A stretch of 62,431 nt of DNA from Planctomicrobium piriforme (GTDB lineage: Bacteria > Planctomycetota > Planctomycetia > Planctomycetales > Planctomycetaceae). The notes beneath the pieces are model-generated. The model was not told the DNA's origin, ran no database searches, and was given only the letters and a program-made list of their open reading frames with translations. Shown in pieces: positions 52,247 to 62,404 of this stretch. Within the stretch, counting starts at the first letter, position 1; every line of letters begins with the position of its first letter. The stretch lies in the NCBI GenBank assembly GCA_945860955.1, contig CAMATH010000037.1, positions 1-62,431 of the forward strand. Reading direction: 5' to 3'. The translations under genes were made by a program, and so were the position numbers.

Positions 52247-53272
52247 CTACGGCTTTGTCGCCAAAACAGCGTCCAAGGGCGTCGCGGTCCGCACGCCACG
52301 CACCTCCACAAACCCCACTCGCTCGAGAATCGCCGCGTATTCTTGCAGCGAACGCTCTTTTCCTTCCGTGCAGACCAGCATGTTCAGCGACTGCAATTGA
52401 GCCCAGCGGGGACCGGTTTTGTCGTCCCACAACAGCTTCTCAGCAATCAAAATGGCTCCACCCGACGGAAGGCGATCATACACCCGCGACAGCAGACGCA
52501 AGATCTTTTCCTCGGCCCAGTCGTGAACGATGCGTCCCAGCGCGAACAGATCCGCAGCCGGCAACACGTCGACAAAAAAATCTCCACCAACCACATCGAT
52601 CCGATTCGCGGCTCGAGTCGCCGACACCATCTCGCGCGCCAACGGTGTCGCATCGGGAAGATCGAACACAATGCCCCGCATGTGTGGATAGCGCTCGCAC
52701 GCCGCGACTGCCAGATGGCCCGTCGCTCCTCCCAGGTCCACCAGTGTCTGGTACGTCGTCAGATCAAACGCCGACACCACGACCGGCGAACTGACACAGC
52801 CGTAACCATGCATTCCCATCAAGAATTCACGTTTCGACTCCTCCGTCTTGAAGAAGTGGGAAAAGATTGGACCATCCCAGCCGTAAACCTCTTTCCAGCG
52901 GTGTGTCCCATCCTGAACTGCGTGTTCCAGTTTTCCCCACAACTGCCACAAGACGTCATTCGAGTAACGGATGTAGCCGGTCATTCGCCGAGAGCTGCTC
53001 TGGCACAAGTACATCGTGGCGGCCGGGGTGTTGTGATACCCCGATTCGTCCCGGGTCAGGAGTTGATTCTGCACACAGGCGTCCAGCAACCGCTCCAGCG
53101 CGTCCTGCTGACAATTCAACCTTGGGGCGAAGTCACTGAGTGCGATCGGCCCCGACGCCAACGCATCGAAAACCCCCAACTCGACGGCGGCGAACAGAAC
53201 TTTCGATCGGCGGAACCCTTCCAGCAGTTCGAACACAGGGGCCGGGTCGGGAAGCGTCAGGTCGGTTGGCAT
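52247..53272 (-). CDS. O-methyltransferase, ASMT/hydroxyneurosporene type
   Basis: About 341 residues from ATG 53272 (MPTDLTLPDPAPVFELLEGF). An N-terminal winged-helix dimerisation domain (about 15-100: SKVLFAAVELGVFDALA, ALERLLDACVQNQLL) precedes the class I methyltransferase fold (LVDLGGATGHLAVAACERYP, then VVGGDFF and GRIVHDWAEEKILRLLSRV with the catalytic-His position). Family members methylate small hydroxylated molecules such as pigments, quinone-like or secondary metabolites. It is monocistronic, and no pathway genes are adjacent, so the substrate is unknown. Confidence 0.86.
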   Translation of the reverse strand: MPTDLTLPDPAPVFELLEGFRRSKVLFAAVELGVFDALASGPIALSDFAPRLNCQQDALERLLDACVQNQLLTRDESGYHNTPAATMYLCQSSSRRMTGYIRYSNDVLWQLWGKLEHAVQDGTHRWKEVYGWDGPIFSHFFKTEESKREFLMGMHGYGCVSSPVVVSAFDLTTYQTLVDLGGATGHLAVAACERYPHMRGIVFDLPDATPLAREMVSATRAANRIDVVGGDFFVDVLPAADLFALGRIVHDWAEEKILRLLSRVYDRLPSGGAILIAEKLLWDDKTGPRWAQLQSLNMLVCTEGKERSLQEYAAILERVGFVEVRGVRTATPLDAVLATKP

Positions 53273-53630
53273 GAAAGTTCGGAGGTGACAACGGAAGGCG
53301 GAATTCGCGTGGCGGAACCCGAGCGCCGGCACTGCGGGCTGGATGTGGGGGGTGTTGTATAGCAATCCTCCGTCAAGCGAACCACGGTTTCGACGAAATC
53401 AGCCAGCCCGCCCCCCGTCGGCTTGACCATCCACGCAGGGCGGGCCTAGTGTAGTACGTGATTGTGAGCGAATTTCCTGCCAGTCGCGCACAATTCCTGA
53501 CAATAATTCCCTCAACACGTTCAAAAACTGGCGTAGTGAGGGATCGATTCTCGAGGATTCCCTCGGCGACCGACCAAAACGTTCAACCGCCGCCGACTGT
53601 TCGGGTTACGCCGACAGTACCGGCCACTGC
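53273..53630. other. divergent intergenic region with an inverted repeat
   Basis: GCCCGCCC (53406-53413) and GGGCGGGC (53438-53445) form a perfect 8-bp stem over 24 bases. The remaining sequence has no recognisable gene. It separates the leftward O-methyltransferase from the rightward 1124-residue membrane protein. Confidence 0.4.
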
Positions 53631-56600
53631 ATGAGAGTGTCTGTGTCCACTTCCGAGACTCCCGCGACCCCTCCGACTCCACCGTCAAACCCCACTTCGG
53701 AGACGGCCAACGGATCGGAGAATCCCACCACTGGCTCGCTGGAATCGACGGCGGTTCCGCCCGTTCAAGAGGCACCGGTCGACGAATACGAAGAACTGAC
53801 CCCCGAACTCGTCGAAGACGAAGCGATCCGCGGGGACTTCGTCATCCGCTGGGCGGTGGTACTGTTGGCGTTTCTGCTCGCCAGCACCAAAATCAATGAG
53901 GAAGCCACGCTGGTCGAGATCAAGACCGGCCAATACATCGCCAGCCACGGATTCCTTCCGCCGGCGACCGACGTCTTTTCGACAACGGCCGCCGGCCGAC
54001 CCTGGCCCCATCTCACCTGGGCGTTTGATCTGCTGCTCGCTTCGGTTTATACGGGAGCCGAATCGCTCGGAATTTCGGGTTTCGTCGGAATCTCGGTGTT
54101 CAAAGCACTCCTGGCCACGATCACCTTCGGGTTCCTGGCACACATCAGCCGGCGGGGAGTGCCAAGCTGGTGGTCGTCGATTTGCGCGGCATTCGCCCTC
54201 GTGGCGTGCCACCTACGGTTCGCCCCCCATCCGACACTGATCACGTTCCTCGGGTTGTCGATTCTGTTCTGGTCACTGCACAGATTTCGTGAAAAAGGGA
54301 TCGATCCTGAGACGAAAGCCACACCCCGGCTGTGGGCCTTGCTTCCTCTGTTTCTGGTCTGGTGCAACCTCGATTCCCGTGCGTTCCTCGGCTTGGCATG
54401 CCTGCTGTTGTACGCGTTAGGGGAAACGGTCGGGGGGCTGCTCGGCGGGACCACGTCGCTGTCTTCCGCCGCCAGGAAGCATCTGTGGGTTGTCGGCGCT
54501 GGATGCGTGCTGATGACGCTGATCCATCCCTGGCACTATCACTCGCTGCTGTCGCCGACGCTGGTTTACGGCGTGGAATACACCGCGATTCGGGAGTATT
54601 CCTCAATGGCCTATCTGGGAGAGGCGCGACCGGTCTTTTCCGCGACGGCATTCTACTTTCCATTGTGGTACGGAGCGCTGTGGGAGCAATTCGACTACGC
54701 CGGCGCGGGAGCGATCGGGGTGATTCTCGCCGCCGTCGCGCTGTTCCTCTTCAACGCTCGCCGAATCGTCTGGGGAGAACTCTTCGCGTTCGCGGGTATG
54801 GTGGCGTTCGCCGTCCTGTGCTTGCGCGAGTTGCCCGCCGCCGCGATCGTGGCGGGGATCGTCGCTGGGCTGAACGGTCAGGCTTGGTACGCGGCAAATT
54901 TCTCGGGCGTTTATTCGACGAATTCCATCGAACTGCTGTTTTCGCGTGGCGGCCGCGCAATCACCGTATTGGCGCTCGCCGTGATCGCCTTTTTCGGCGG
55001 AACCGGTCGACTTCGCGATCAGACCGCCCCCCAGAGCGGCTACGGCCTCGACCACACGCTGGCCAGTCAGATTGGCGACCTGCAAGCGCGTTTGGTTGGA
55101 TTGAAACCTGTTGCTGCCGATTCGGACGCGAAAACCGACAAATCGCCGCTCGACAAAAAGCCGGCGGTGGTCGCCGACGACGATGGTCCACGCAGCTTCG
55201 ACGATCGGCCATTCAATTACACCGTTCGCCAGGGGGATCTCCTGATTTGGATCGGCCAAAAGCCGTTCGTCGATTCACGGTTGGTCTGCTATTACGATGT
55301 TGACCGGGAGCGGAATCTGCTGGCGACCAGCCAAAAGGTCCAGCAGGCGTTGCGAACGCCTCGCCTGTCGGCAATCGCATCGATGACGGGGCGGTCGATC
55401 GTGAAGGGGGCCGAGGCGGCGGAAATCGCCAAACTCGCAGGAGAACGTCGGGCGTTTTGGCGCAAGATCTTCGATCAATACCAGATCACGCATCTGATTC
55501 CTCGGTTGTCCATCTCCAGCGCGCAGAAGCGGGAGTACGAAGCCTTCACCGACCTGCTCAATTCTCCCCAGGGAGACTGGCGATTGGTCGATCTGGGGGC
55601 GACCTGCGCCGTACTGTATCGTACCGATCTCGACAATCCCGAGTTGAAGAAGTTCATCAAGGATCGGTCGATCGACTTCAAGGAACTGGCTTATCGACGC
55701 GGAGCGAATCCGATCGGAGCCCGCGACCGTTGGGTTCGCAGTCCAGGTTTCTACCAGCGGTACCTCTGGTCCGAACGGCGGGATATTCCCCCCGCGATTC
55801 AACAGGCGCTGCAGTTCGTGCAGATGGCCGCCTTGCCCCAATGGACAGAAACTCTGCAAACACTCACGCTCCCTCCCGAATACGCCGACTCGCGTGCCGC
55901 GCTCGCGTTGCTGGCGATTCGAAAAGCCCAGGAGGGCCTGCAGGACGACCCCGATTCGTACTGGGGTTATCTGGTCCTGGGCGAGGCGTATTCGCTCCTG
56001 TCCAAATGGGATGCGAGCATCGCGCAAAACCCCTCGCGCACCCCCTACAGCGGGTTGCGGTATTTTCAGGCCGTGGCGGCGTTCAATCAGGCGCTCACCG
56101 CCTCTCCCGACAATGTCGAGGCGCACCAGCAGCTCGCTTCGCTGTACGGGCAGGCGAATCGAATCGATCTGGAGTTGAGGCATCAGGAGGCGCTGTTTGA
56201 ACGGCTCAATCCGATTGAGGACATTGACGCCGAACAATTGTTGACGATCGAAACTCGAATTCGCGATCTCACGAAAAAGCGCGACGCGGCCAAAGAGCAG
56301 GAAGCCAAGGGAGAAGATCAGGGACGTCCGCCGTTCGACCGGGCGATTGAGCTGGCCCAAAAGGGGTTCGTCCTGGGAGCGCTGGAAATCCTGGACCGGG
56401 TGTCCGAGTCGCGGGCGGGAAATCTGTCCGCCGAGCAGTTGCGGATTTTCCTTCAACTGGAAGCGGGACGGGTTGAAGAGGCGCACGAGAATGGCGAGCG
56501 TTTCGCGCAACCCGCGCAGGAGTCGCGTGTGCCCAACTGGCAGGAGCCGGTCGCTTTCGTCAACCTGCCCAACGCCGACTATCCCCGTGCGCAGACACTG

Positions 56601-57005
56601 TGGGCCGGCAAATCGGAAGAGGCGACCAAAGAGTCCCTCAACAATCTCCTGAGCAGCCTGGTCCCCCGGCCGGCTGGACTCAATGGGTGGCCCCTGGCAA
56701 CCACCAGTTCGACCGCGAACTGGATCTTTGAGCGGCCGGAAGTGATCTGCGAATCGAAACTCAACCTCGCGCTCATTTATCTGGAAGAGGGGAACCTCGC
56801 GTCGGCGCAGCGCGAACTGGAACAGGCGCTCGCCGCCAATCCCGAGACCGCCAACCGCAATCTCATCGCCCACTACCTCACCGAACTCCGGGGGACCGAA
56901 GCGGACATTGAACCTTACCCCCCGTCGCAGACAGTCCCGGGCCTGTTCGCCACTGACGAAGAGTTCGCCAACCGCGCCCCCATTGTCGACGATCTGGCCG
57001 ACTAG
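53631..57005 (+). CDS. large multi-pass membrane protein with C-terminal TPR repeats
   Basis: A 1124-residue protein from ATG 53631 (no clear ribosome-binding site; GTGs at 53637 and 53643 are alternatives). Residues 1-70 are Pro/Thr/Glu-rich. About ten membrane segments fill 70-460 ([61 protein letters not shown]). Residues about 500-720 form a soluble domain ([20 protein letters not shown]), and 740-1110 carry TPR-like repeats ([37 protein letters not shown]). The topology resembles planctomycete membrane/TPR proteins of unknown role; glycosyltransferase-C-like chemistry is conceivable but no DxD site was confirmed. A sigma factor starts eight bases after its stop. Confidence 0.72.
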   Translation: MRVSVSTSETPATPPTPPSNPTSETANGSENPTTGSLESTAVPPVQEAPVDEYEELTPELVEDEAIRGDFVIRWAVVLLAFLLASTKINEEATLVEIKTGQYIASHGFLPPATDVFSTTAAGRPWPHLTWAFDLLLASVYTGAESLGISGFVGISVFKALLATITFGFLAHISRRGVPSWWSSICAAFALVACHLRFAPHPTLITFLGLSILFWSLHRFREKGIDPETKATPRLWALLPLFLVWCNLDSRAFLGLACLLLYALGETVGGLLGGTTSLSSAARKHLWVVGAGCVLMTLIHPWHYHSLLSPTLVYGVEYTAIREYSSMAYLGEARPVFSATAFYFPLWYGALWEQFDYAGAGAIGVILAAVALFLFNARRIVWGELFAFAGMVAFAVLCLRELPAAAIVAGIVAGLNGQAWYAANFSGVYSTNSIELLFSRGGRAITVLALAVIAFFGGTGRLRDQTAPQSGYGLDHTLASQIGDLQARLVGLKPVAADSDAKTDKSPLDKKPAVVADDDGPRSFDDRPFNYTVRQGDLLIWIGQKPFVDSRLVCYYDVDRERNLLATSQKVQQALRTPRLSAIASMTGRSIVKGAEAAEIAKLAGERRAFWRKIFDQYQITHLIPRLSISSAQKREYEAFTDLLNSPQGDWRLVDLGATCAVLYRTDLDNPELKKFIKDRSIDFKELAYRRGANPIGARDRWVRSPGFYQRYLWSERRDIPPAIQQALQFVQMAALPQWTETLQTLTLPPEYADSRAALALLAIRKAQEGLQDDPDSYWGYLVLGEAYSLLSKWDASIAQNPSRTPYSGLRYFQAVAAFNQALTASPDNVEAHQQLASLYGQANRIDLELRHQEALFERLNPIEDIDAEQLLTIETRIRDLTKKRDAAKEQEAKGEDQGRPPFDRAIELAQKGFVLGALEILDRVSESRAGNLSAEQLRIFLQLEAGRVEEAHENGERFAQPAQESRVPNWQEPVAFVNLPNADYPRAQTLWAGKSEEATKESLNNLLSSLVPRPAGLNGWPLATTSSTANWIFERPEVICESKLNLALIYLEEGNLASAQRELEQALAANPETANRNLIAHYLTELRGTEADIEPYPPSQTVPGLFATDEEFANRAPIVDDLAD

Positions 57006-57013
57006 GAGGCCTC

Positions 57014-57577
57014 GTGAGTCGCGCCATTTCAGACGTCACCCGCATTCTGGACGCCATCCAGGCGGGAGACCGTCTCGCGACCGAACGGCTGTTGCCGCTT
57101 GTTTACTCGGAATTGCGGCAGATCGCCTCGGCGCAACTGGGCCGGGAATCGTCGGGGCATACGCTGCAGCCGACGGCATTGGTCCACGAGGCGTACCTGC
57201 GGCTGGTGGGGGAGGAGATTGGCTGGGAGAATCGGGGCCATTTTTTTGGAGCGGCCGCCGAGGCGATGCGCCGGATCCTGATCGATCACGCCCGGTCGCG
57301 CAACGCCGAGAAGCGGGGCGCCGGCGCGCGGCGCCTGGAATTGCAGGACCTGGAATTGGCAGTCCCCCCTCCCGACGAGGAATTGCTGGCGCTGGATGAG
57401 GCGCTGTCGAAACTGGAACGGGAAGACGCCGTGAAGGCCCAACTGGTCAAACTGCGATTCTTCGCCGGTCTGTCGGTCGAACAGTCAGCAGAAGCGTTGG
57501 GAATCTCTCGCGCGACCGCCGACCGCTACTGGTCGTTCGCCCGCGCCTGGCTATTCCATGAAATGCGAGGTTCTTAG
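57014..57577 (+). CDS. ECF sigma factor, planctomycete/verrucomicrobial type
   Basis: A 187-residue sigma factor from GTG 57014 with AGGAGG (57004-57009) four bases upstream. The sequence fits the Rhodopirellula/Verrucomicrobium ECF family: [78 protein letters not shown], and region 4 [20 protein letters not shown]. All regions needed for promoter recognition are present. It follows the large membrane/TPR protein by eight bases, so the two are co-transcribed and the membrane protein is a candidate regulator or effector. Confidence 0.9.
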   Translation: MSRAISDVTRILDAIQAGDRLATERLLPLVYSELRQIASAQLGRESSGHTLQPTALVHEAYLRLVGEEIGWENRGHFFGAAAEAMRRILIDHARSRNAEKRGAGARRLELQDLELAVPPPDEELLALDEALSKLEREDAVKAQLVKLRFFAGLSVEQSAEALGISRATADRYWSFARAWLFHEMRGS

Positions 57578-57648
57578 TACTCGCGAAGATATGACTTGAT
57601 AAAATTCTAGCGACTAAAGTTCAGCGGACGCGTCCGCCACGCGTGCGT

Positions 57649-57795
57649 AGCCCCAACGGGGCGCAACCGATTCACGCGACGCGCACACGATGTCGTCGGA
57701 TCGTTTCGAAACCGCCTTTTCGCGAAACACGTGATACGGCGCGTGGTCGCGGCGTACGGCGACCATGGCGATGCGGGTTGCGCCCCGTTGGGGCT
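57649..57795. repeat. 20-bp inverted repeats flanking about 107 bases
   Basis: AGCCCCAACGGGGCGCAACC (57649-57668) and its exact reverse complement (57776-57795) bracket an interior with no gene. The whole element sits between the convergent sigma factor and the Tat-exported-protein gene and overlaps no CDS. Perfect arms of this length suggest a small non-autonomous mobile or REP-like element; no transposase or target duplication was identified. Confidence 0.6.
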
Positions 57796-57800
57796 GCCAA

Positions 57801-59078
57801 TCAGTCGTTCGGCAACTCCAGCGGCGAGTCACGATGATTCGCATACGGCCAGTCGACCGGTTTGTATCGCACATCGAGTTCCGGCGTTTCGAACCGTCGC
57901 CCCCCGTCGGCGAGGCTGTGCATCACACGGTCGAGAATTCCCGTGGTCAGCAAGGTCCGCTCGACCGGGTACGCCGACTTCCCGGTGTGAATCGTCTCGG
58001 TGATCGCCCGCAGCAGATAGGAGAAGTGCCCGAATGGTGGACCTTCCTGCAGCTTGACCCATGTCGCGACCGGTTCATTGACCCCCTTGAGTTTGAACGC
58101 GCAGGCGAAGTGGCCGCACAGTCCGTTCGCCATCATCACCGCCGACTTCAATCCGTCGCGATGCTCCATCAAGTAGACCGCCGAGTCGGCTCCTGGCTTC
58201 CAGCCCGCGGTGTCTTCCGGATTGCCCGGCATCTGCCTGCGGGCGACGGCGAACAACTCGGTTGACCACTTTCCCGCCGCTTCGGTCTTGCGGATCTCCT
58301 CACCCGTCACGGTGCTGACGGCGGCAATTCCGGTTTCGCCTCCCCGTCGCCGTTCGAGCATGCACTGGTGCATTTCGAGGGCGTGAAATCCATACGCCTC
58401 CATCCCGCCATACCCAATCGAAAGCGCCGCTTCAATCTCACACTCCGCCGGCAGTTCCAGGCGCGGTGTCCGCCACGCGACGGGCAGCGACGAACCCGCC
58501 AGCAGGGGGAACTTCATCTTCGCCGCCGTGTCCCGCATCGCCAGCGCGTCTTCCCACCGGTAGCCCAGATGTTTGTCGTTAAAGACCGGAACCACCTTTC
58601 CACAGCGCTCGAATGTCGCGGTGATTTCGTCAAAAAACCGGCGGCGGGGATACATGTGCTGCTGGGTGTCGGGAGTGTATTTGTAGTCGCCATGTTCCCC
58701 GATGCTGAGCACCCCCGCGACCTGGATCTGGTTGGTCCCCAGGGTGAGCGCCTCATCAATTGTTTTGCACACGCGAAATCCATGCTGCTCGGCTTTGGCA
58801 CGACTGAGTTCGCCCGCGGGAACCTGGTCAGTGTAAATCGAGACGACCTGAAGATCCGGCCCCGCGCCACCATCCTGGCGGTAGCCGTCAATGATCTTCC
58901 CGATGATGACGTCGGCATGACTGTTTTTGGTGTAAACCGTCACGACCGCCGCCACGGGCAGTTTCTCGCGGGGGGCTCCCAGCGCCTTCCGGCCGCACGT
59001 CCTGGGGAACGGCCACACCGAGCCGAGTGCGGTGGCAACGCCGGTTTTCAGCAGATCGCGTCGTGAAAGGATGGTCAT
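57801..59078 (-). CDS. Tat-exported protein of planctomycete type
   Basis: A 425-residue protein with a twin-arginine signal (MTILSRRDLLKTGVATALGS; S-R-R-D-L-L-K). The mature part carries VAAVVTVYTKNSHADVIIGK, VVSIYTDQVPAGELSRAKAE, AGVLSIGEHGDYKYTPDTQQ and MYPRRRFFDEITATFERCG, with a Rossmann-like start and an alpha/beta core. I have seen this type of protein in planctomycetes, often near Gfo/Idh/MocA or DUF1080 genes, but no activity is established. It diverges from the DUF1080 gene across 168 bases, so the two may be co-regulated. The Tat route implies folding with a cofactor before export. Confidence 0.76.
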   Translation of the reverse strand: MTILSRRDLLKTGVATALGSVWPFPRTCGRKALGAPREKLPVAAVVTVYTKNSHADVIIGKIIDGYRQDGGAGPDLQVVSIYTDQVPAGELSRAKAEQHGFRVCKTIDEALTLGTNQIQVAGVLSIGEHGDYKYTPDTQQHMYPRRRFFDEITATFERCGKVVPVFNDKHLGYRWEDALAMRDTAAKMKFPLLAGSSLPVAWRTPRLELPAECEIEAALSIGYGGMEAYGFHALEMHQCMLERRRGGETGIAAVSTVTGEEIRKTEAAGKWSTELFAVARRQMPGNPEDTAGWKPGADSAVYLMEHRDGLKSAVMMANGLCGHFACAFKLKGVNEPVATWVKLQEGPPFGHFSYLLRAITETIHTGKSAYPVERTLLTTGILDRVMHSLADGGRRFETPELDVRYKPVDWPYANHRDSPLELPND

Positions 59079-59246
59079 GTGAGTCTCTCCAGAGAGTCAA
59101 ACAGCGAACCTCCATTCCGGCGACTGACACAGGGGAATGGAAGGGGACCACCGGGGCGCTTCTCGCCGCCGGCGCAGCCTCAAGGTATAACATTCCGGCT
59201 GGTTCGCACATCCCCGCCTCTCCGCTTCGAGAAGGAGATTTCTCCC

Positions 59247-60092
59247 ATGCGCCGTCCGCCGCTGGCTCGTATCGCCCTGTTGTTCGCCGCCCTGTCGCTC
59301 CCGGCACTCACCGGCGCGGTGGCCGACGACGAACCCAAGCCGGTCACTCCCACCGAGACCATTGTCCTATTCAACGGGAAAGACCTTTCCCCCTTCTACA
59401 CTTTCACGAAGGAAACCGGGCACGCCGACCCGCTGCGGGTCTTCACGGTGGTCGACAACATTGATGGAACGCCCGCCGTCCGGATTTCCGGCGAAGGGAG
59501 TTTTGGCGGACTGATCACCAAACAGGCCTTTACGAATTATCGCCTGGTCACCGAGTTCCGCTGGGGCGACCTCACCTGGGGCGGGCGGAAAAAGGCGGCC
59601 CGCGATAGTGGCATTCTGCTGCACTGTTTCGGTCCGGACGGCGGATACAACAAGACGTGGCACGCCAGCATGGAATGTCAGATCATCGAAGGGGGCGTGG
59701 GGGATTTTCTGGCGGTGCCGGGTGCGACGGAAGACGGCCGCATGTTCATTCCCACGCTGACCGCAGAAGTGGAACTCGACAAAGACAAGGAACCCTGCTG
59801 GAAGGCCGGAGGAATGAAAAAGACGATTACCTCCGGACGCATCAACTGGTACGGTCGCGACCCCGACTGGAAAGATGAGCTGAACTACCGCGGACTCCAG
59901 GATGTCGAAAGCCCCCATCGGGAATGGACCCGTGTTGAGATCATTTGCGACGGCAACACGATCACCAACATCGTGAACGGGAAAGTGGTCAACAAGGCGT
60001 TCGATTGTTCGCCGCAAGCGGGCAAGATCACGTTTCAAACCGAGGGAGCCGAGATCTACTTCCGCAAGATTGAGCTGCATCCTCTGAAGTAG
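59247..60092 (+). CDS. DUF1080 (3-keto-disaccharide hydrolase-type) secreted protein
   Basis: About 281 residues from ATG 59247, preceded by GAAGGAGAT (59231-59239). Signal peptide MRRPPLARIALLFAALSLPA. The mature part is a concanavalin-like beta-sandwich of DUF1080: IVLFNGKDLSPFYTF, NYRLVTEFRWGDLTWGG, SGILLHCFGPDGGY, MECQIIEGGVGDFL, HREWTRVEIICDGNTI and GKITFQTEGAEIYFRKIEL. Members hydrolyse or bind modified polysaccharides in the periplasm or outside the cell. Monocistronic by appearance and rightward. Confidence 0.88.
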   Translation: MRRPPLARIALLFAALSLPALTGAVADDEPKPVTPTETIVLFNGKDLSPFYTFTKETGHADPLRVFTVVDNIDGTPAVRISGEGSFGGLITKQAFTNYRLVTEFRWGDLTWGGRKKAARDSGILLHCFGPDGGYNKTWHASMECQIIEGGVGDFLAVPGATEDGRMFIPTLTAEVELDKDKEPCWKAGGMKKTITSGRINWYGRDPDWKDELNYRGLQDVESPHREWTRVEIICDGNTITNIVNGKVVNKAFDCSPQAGKITFQTEGAEIYFRKIELHPLK

Positions 60093-60271
60093 CTGCGCGG
60101 CGGGACTCTTTCCCCGCAGACTCCGGGGCTGTCGTTTTGGAGCGACGACGTTACGCGGCGTCGCTCCGGTTGTGGCAACCACGTGACCGGATCGCCGAAA
60201 TCGACAACCCTCGCCCCCCCAGTCTTCGCGCAACGACTTGATCGCGAATTTCAAGCCCGAAAGAACGAATC

Positions 60272-61273
60272 GTGTGTACAACTTCGGCGAACTTGTCGCG
60301 GCAACTCGGGAATGAATCACCGCTGAGAAACGTCCTTCACATCATCCGACTCGGCCTGATATTTTGTCTCTTGCTGTCCGGTCGTTTCGCACAGGGACAA
60401 GCCTCGAACTCTCAGTCCGACACCTTCCGCATCGCAGGTTATCTTCCCGATTACCGACTCGCGACTTTCGAACTGACGGACGCTGAGGGAATCACCGACC
60501 TGATAATGTTCTCGGCACGTCCACGAGTTGAGGGGGACGTGGACCTGGAAGCGCTGGAAAAGGCTCCCTGGGAGAAGTTGTGGAAGATGAGCGAGCGTCA
60601 CCGGATTCGCCTGATACTTAGCATTGGCGGCTGGGAACGCTCACAGGGCTTTGCCGCTGTCGCGGCGTCGGCCAGACTGCGCGAGAAATTCGCCCGCTCA
60701 ATTGTAGCGCTGTGTGCCGACCGGCGACTGGCGGGGGTCGACCTCGACTGGGAGCATCCCCAAAACGAACAGGAACTGGCTGACTACGCGGAATTGCTCG
60801 AAACGCTCCGCGACCAGTTCCGCCAATCGCGATTGACACTGTCATTGACCATGGCGGACTGGCAACAACTCCCTCCAGCGGCGTTCGCCGCCGTCGATTG
60901 GGTCCAGGTGATGGCGTACGACCACGACGGCCGGCACTCGACATTCGCCCATGCGAAACAGGATGTGGAGTCGCTCTTGAAACGGGACATTCCCGCCGAA
61001 AAGATCATTCTGGGACTCCCATTTTACGGTCGCCACGTGAGGGAGCGAGCCCGCGCGATGAGCTACGGCGAACTCGCGACAAAGTACACCCTTGACGACG
61101 ATGTCGACGAAGTCGGTGGCTACTACTTCAACGGACCCAAGACACTGCGGGACAAGGTCTGTTACGCCCGGGAGTCGAAGCTGGGGGGCGTGATGATTTG
61201 GGAACTGGGTCAGGATCGCCGGGGAGATGCTTCGTTGTTGCGTGTTGTCACAGATGAAGCCCGACGGAAATAG
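60272..61273 (+). CDS. secreted GH18-family chitinase-like protein
   Basis: A 333-residue protein starting at GTG 60272 with a signal segment (VLHIIRLGLIFCLLLSGRFAQ). TIM-barrel GH18 features: FRIAGYLPDYRL, LILSIGGWERSQGF and the active-site strand AGVDLDWEHP with catalytic Glu161 preceded by Asp159 and Asp157, so the DxE part is complete though the first Asp of DGxDxDxE is Ala. MAYDHDG and a C-terminal GGVMIWELGQD complete the barrel. It likely cleaves beta-1,4-linked N-acetylglucosamine polymers outside the cell. No carbohydrate-binding module is present. Confidence 0.88.
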   Translation: MCTTSANLSRQLGNESPLRNVLHIIRLGLIFCLLLSGRFAQGQASNSQSDTFRIAGYLPDYRLATFELTDAEGITDLIMFSARPRVEGDVDLEALEKAPWEKLWKMSERHRIRLILSIGGWERSQGFAAVAASARLREKFARSIVALCADRRLAGVDLDWEHPQNEQELADYAELLETLRDQFRQSRLTLSLTMADWQQLPPAAFAAVDWVQVMAYDHDGRHSTFAHAKQDVESLLKRDIPAEKIILGLPFYGRHVRERARAMSYGELATKYTLDDDVDEVGGYYFNGPKTLRDKVCYARESKLGGVMIWELGQDRRGDASLLRVVTDEARRK

Positions 61274-61342
61274 CCTGCACGAAATCGCACTGACAAGATG
61301 AAGGAATGACTGAAATCAACACGGGGGGTGAAAGCCGACTGC

Positions 61343-61657
61343 ATGGACTTTGAACTCTGGCGATTTCCCGCGACTCGCCCAACGACGTTCGATATGGCCT
61401 ACCGGACTTTCAATCTGTGCGAAGCGATCGCCTGGTTCGTCTGCGCCGTGCTGGTCGCGGTTCGCTGGAAGCAATTCCGACGCAGCCGGTTGGAACCGTG
61501 GTACGCGGTTGCGTTTCTCCTCTTCGGGCTGACTGATCTGGGTGAGGCGTCTCGGCTCGACGTGCCACTGCTGATGATCAAGCTGGTTCTATTGATCGCT
61601 CTCTCATGGCTTCGGCGAAAGGTACGGCCGCTTTATCCTGATTCAACGATGCTATAG
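61343..61657 (+). CDS. small multi-pass membrane protein
   Basis: A 104-residue hypothetical protein with three membrane segments: about 20-38 (LCEAIAWFVCAVLVAV), 51-68 (WYAVAFLLFGLTDLGE) and 75-92 (VPLLMIKLVLLIALSWL). ATG 61343 was preferred to GTG 61328, where the upstream G-run would be too close. It lies 69 bases after the GH18 gene and ends 56 bases before the next, convergent gene. No conserved family recognised. Confidence 0.6.
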   Translation: MDFELWRFPATRPTTFDMAYRTFNLCEAIAWFVCAVLVAVRWKQFRRSRLEPWYAVAFLLFGLTDLGEASRLDVPLLMIKLVLLIALSWLRRKVRPLYPDSTML

Positions 61658-61713
61658 TGCCGACTCCATATTTTGGCGGCATTCACCAAACCACGTTTTG
61701 TACTCCGGGCCAC

Positions 61714-62358
61714 CTACTCGGGACGCGCGGCAAACTGGGATTGCGCCCACGGGACGGAATAAAATGTCACTTTAAAGCCGCGATCGCAGCTCCGGAAATA
61801 GATGCACTGACGCGAACTGACGCCTTCGAATGAAATTGCCGATTCGTCTTCATTGAGTTGCACTTCTTCGACCGGAGATTCGCCGTCTGAAAGCAACCGG
61901 CGTACATCACCAGTAAACACCGCCACGGTCTCCCCGGGACCAAATCTCGTAATCTTCGCAGAGTGTTGAAGAGTCGTCGTTCCCGGATCCGCAAACCACT
62001 CTTTCACCGCGGCAATGTGTTTACCGTCCACTTCAAACGTCGCATAGCAATCGGTTGACAAATTCCCGGTCCATCCGTGGAACTCAAATAATGTGCCCGG
62101 TGGGACGTCACACCCCGAAAGTAAACGGAATTCCTTCTCGTCCATTGCGATATACCGATCCCACGGATCATTGAGAAAGTGGGAGATTCGCATTGACAAA
62201 TAAATTGCGAAGGAAAGCATCGAGATAACCGACTTTCCGCACATCTCGATTTCAATTTCTTCGAATTTCCATCCGGGTTGCAGCCCACGGCCAGCGCGCA
62301 CTCTCGGGCAGATAGGCAACTTGGGTAGCTCGCGCTTTTTGCCGGGATTCGCTATCAC
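61714..62358 (-). CDS. hypothetical protein of lower GC content
   Basis: A 214-residue frame from GTG 62358, without recognisable motif; ATGs further inside the frame are possible starts. A moderately hydrophobic stretch (about 44-62, SVISMLSFAIYLSMRISHFL) may be a membrane segment. The middle has FEFHGWTGNLSTDCYATFEV and later GPGETVAVFTGDVRRLL. Its codons are less GC-biased than those of its neighbours (many AT-ending codons), suggesting recent acquisition or relaxed selection. Function unknown. Confidence 0.5.
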   Translation of the reverse strand: MIANPGKKRELPKLPICPRVRAGRGLQPGWKFEEIEIEMCGKSVISMLSFAIYLSMRISHFLNDPWDRYIAMDEKEFRLLSGCDVPPGTLFEFHGWTGNLSTDCYATFEVDGKHIAAVKEWFADPGTTTLQHSAKITRFGPGETVAVFTGDVRRLLSDGESPVEEVQLNEDESAISFEGVSSRQCIYFRSCDRGFKVTFYSVPWAQSQFAARPE

Positions 62359-62404
62359 AGTTCTCCGTAGTTGTGTTGCAAAACATCTTCATGGAGGACG
62401 TGCG

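Noticed and set aside
55275-56873. 532-codon leftward frame opposite the membrane/TPR protein
   Set aside because: Shadow frame lacking membrane segments or motifs; the rightward frame has membrane and TPR patterns.
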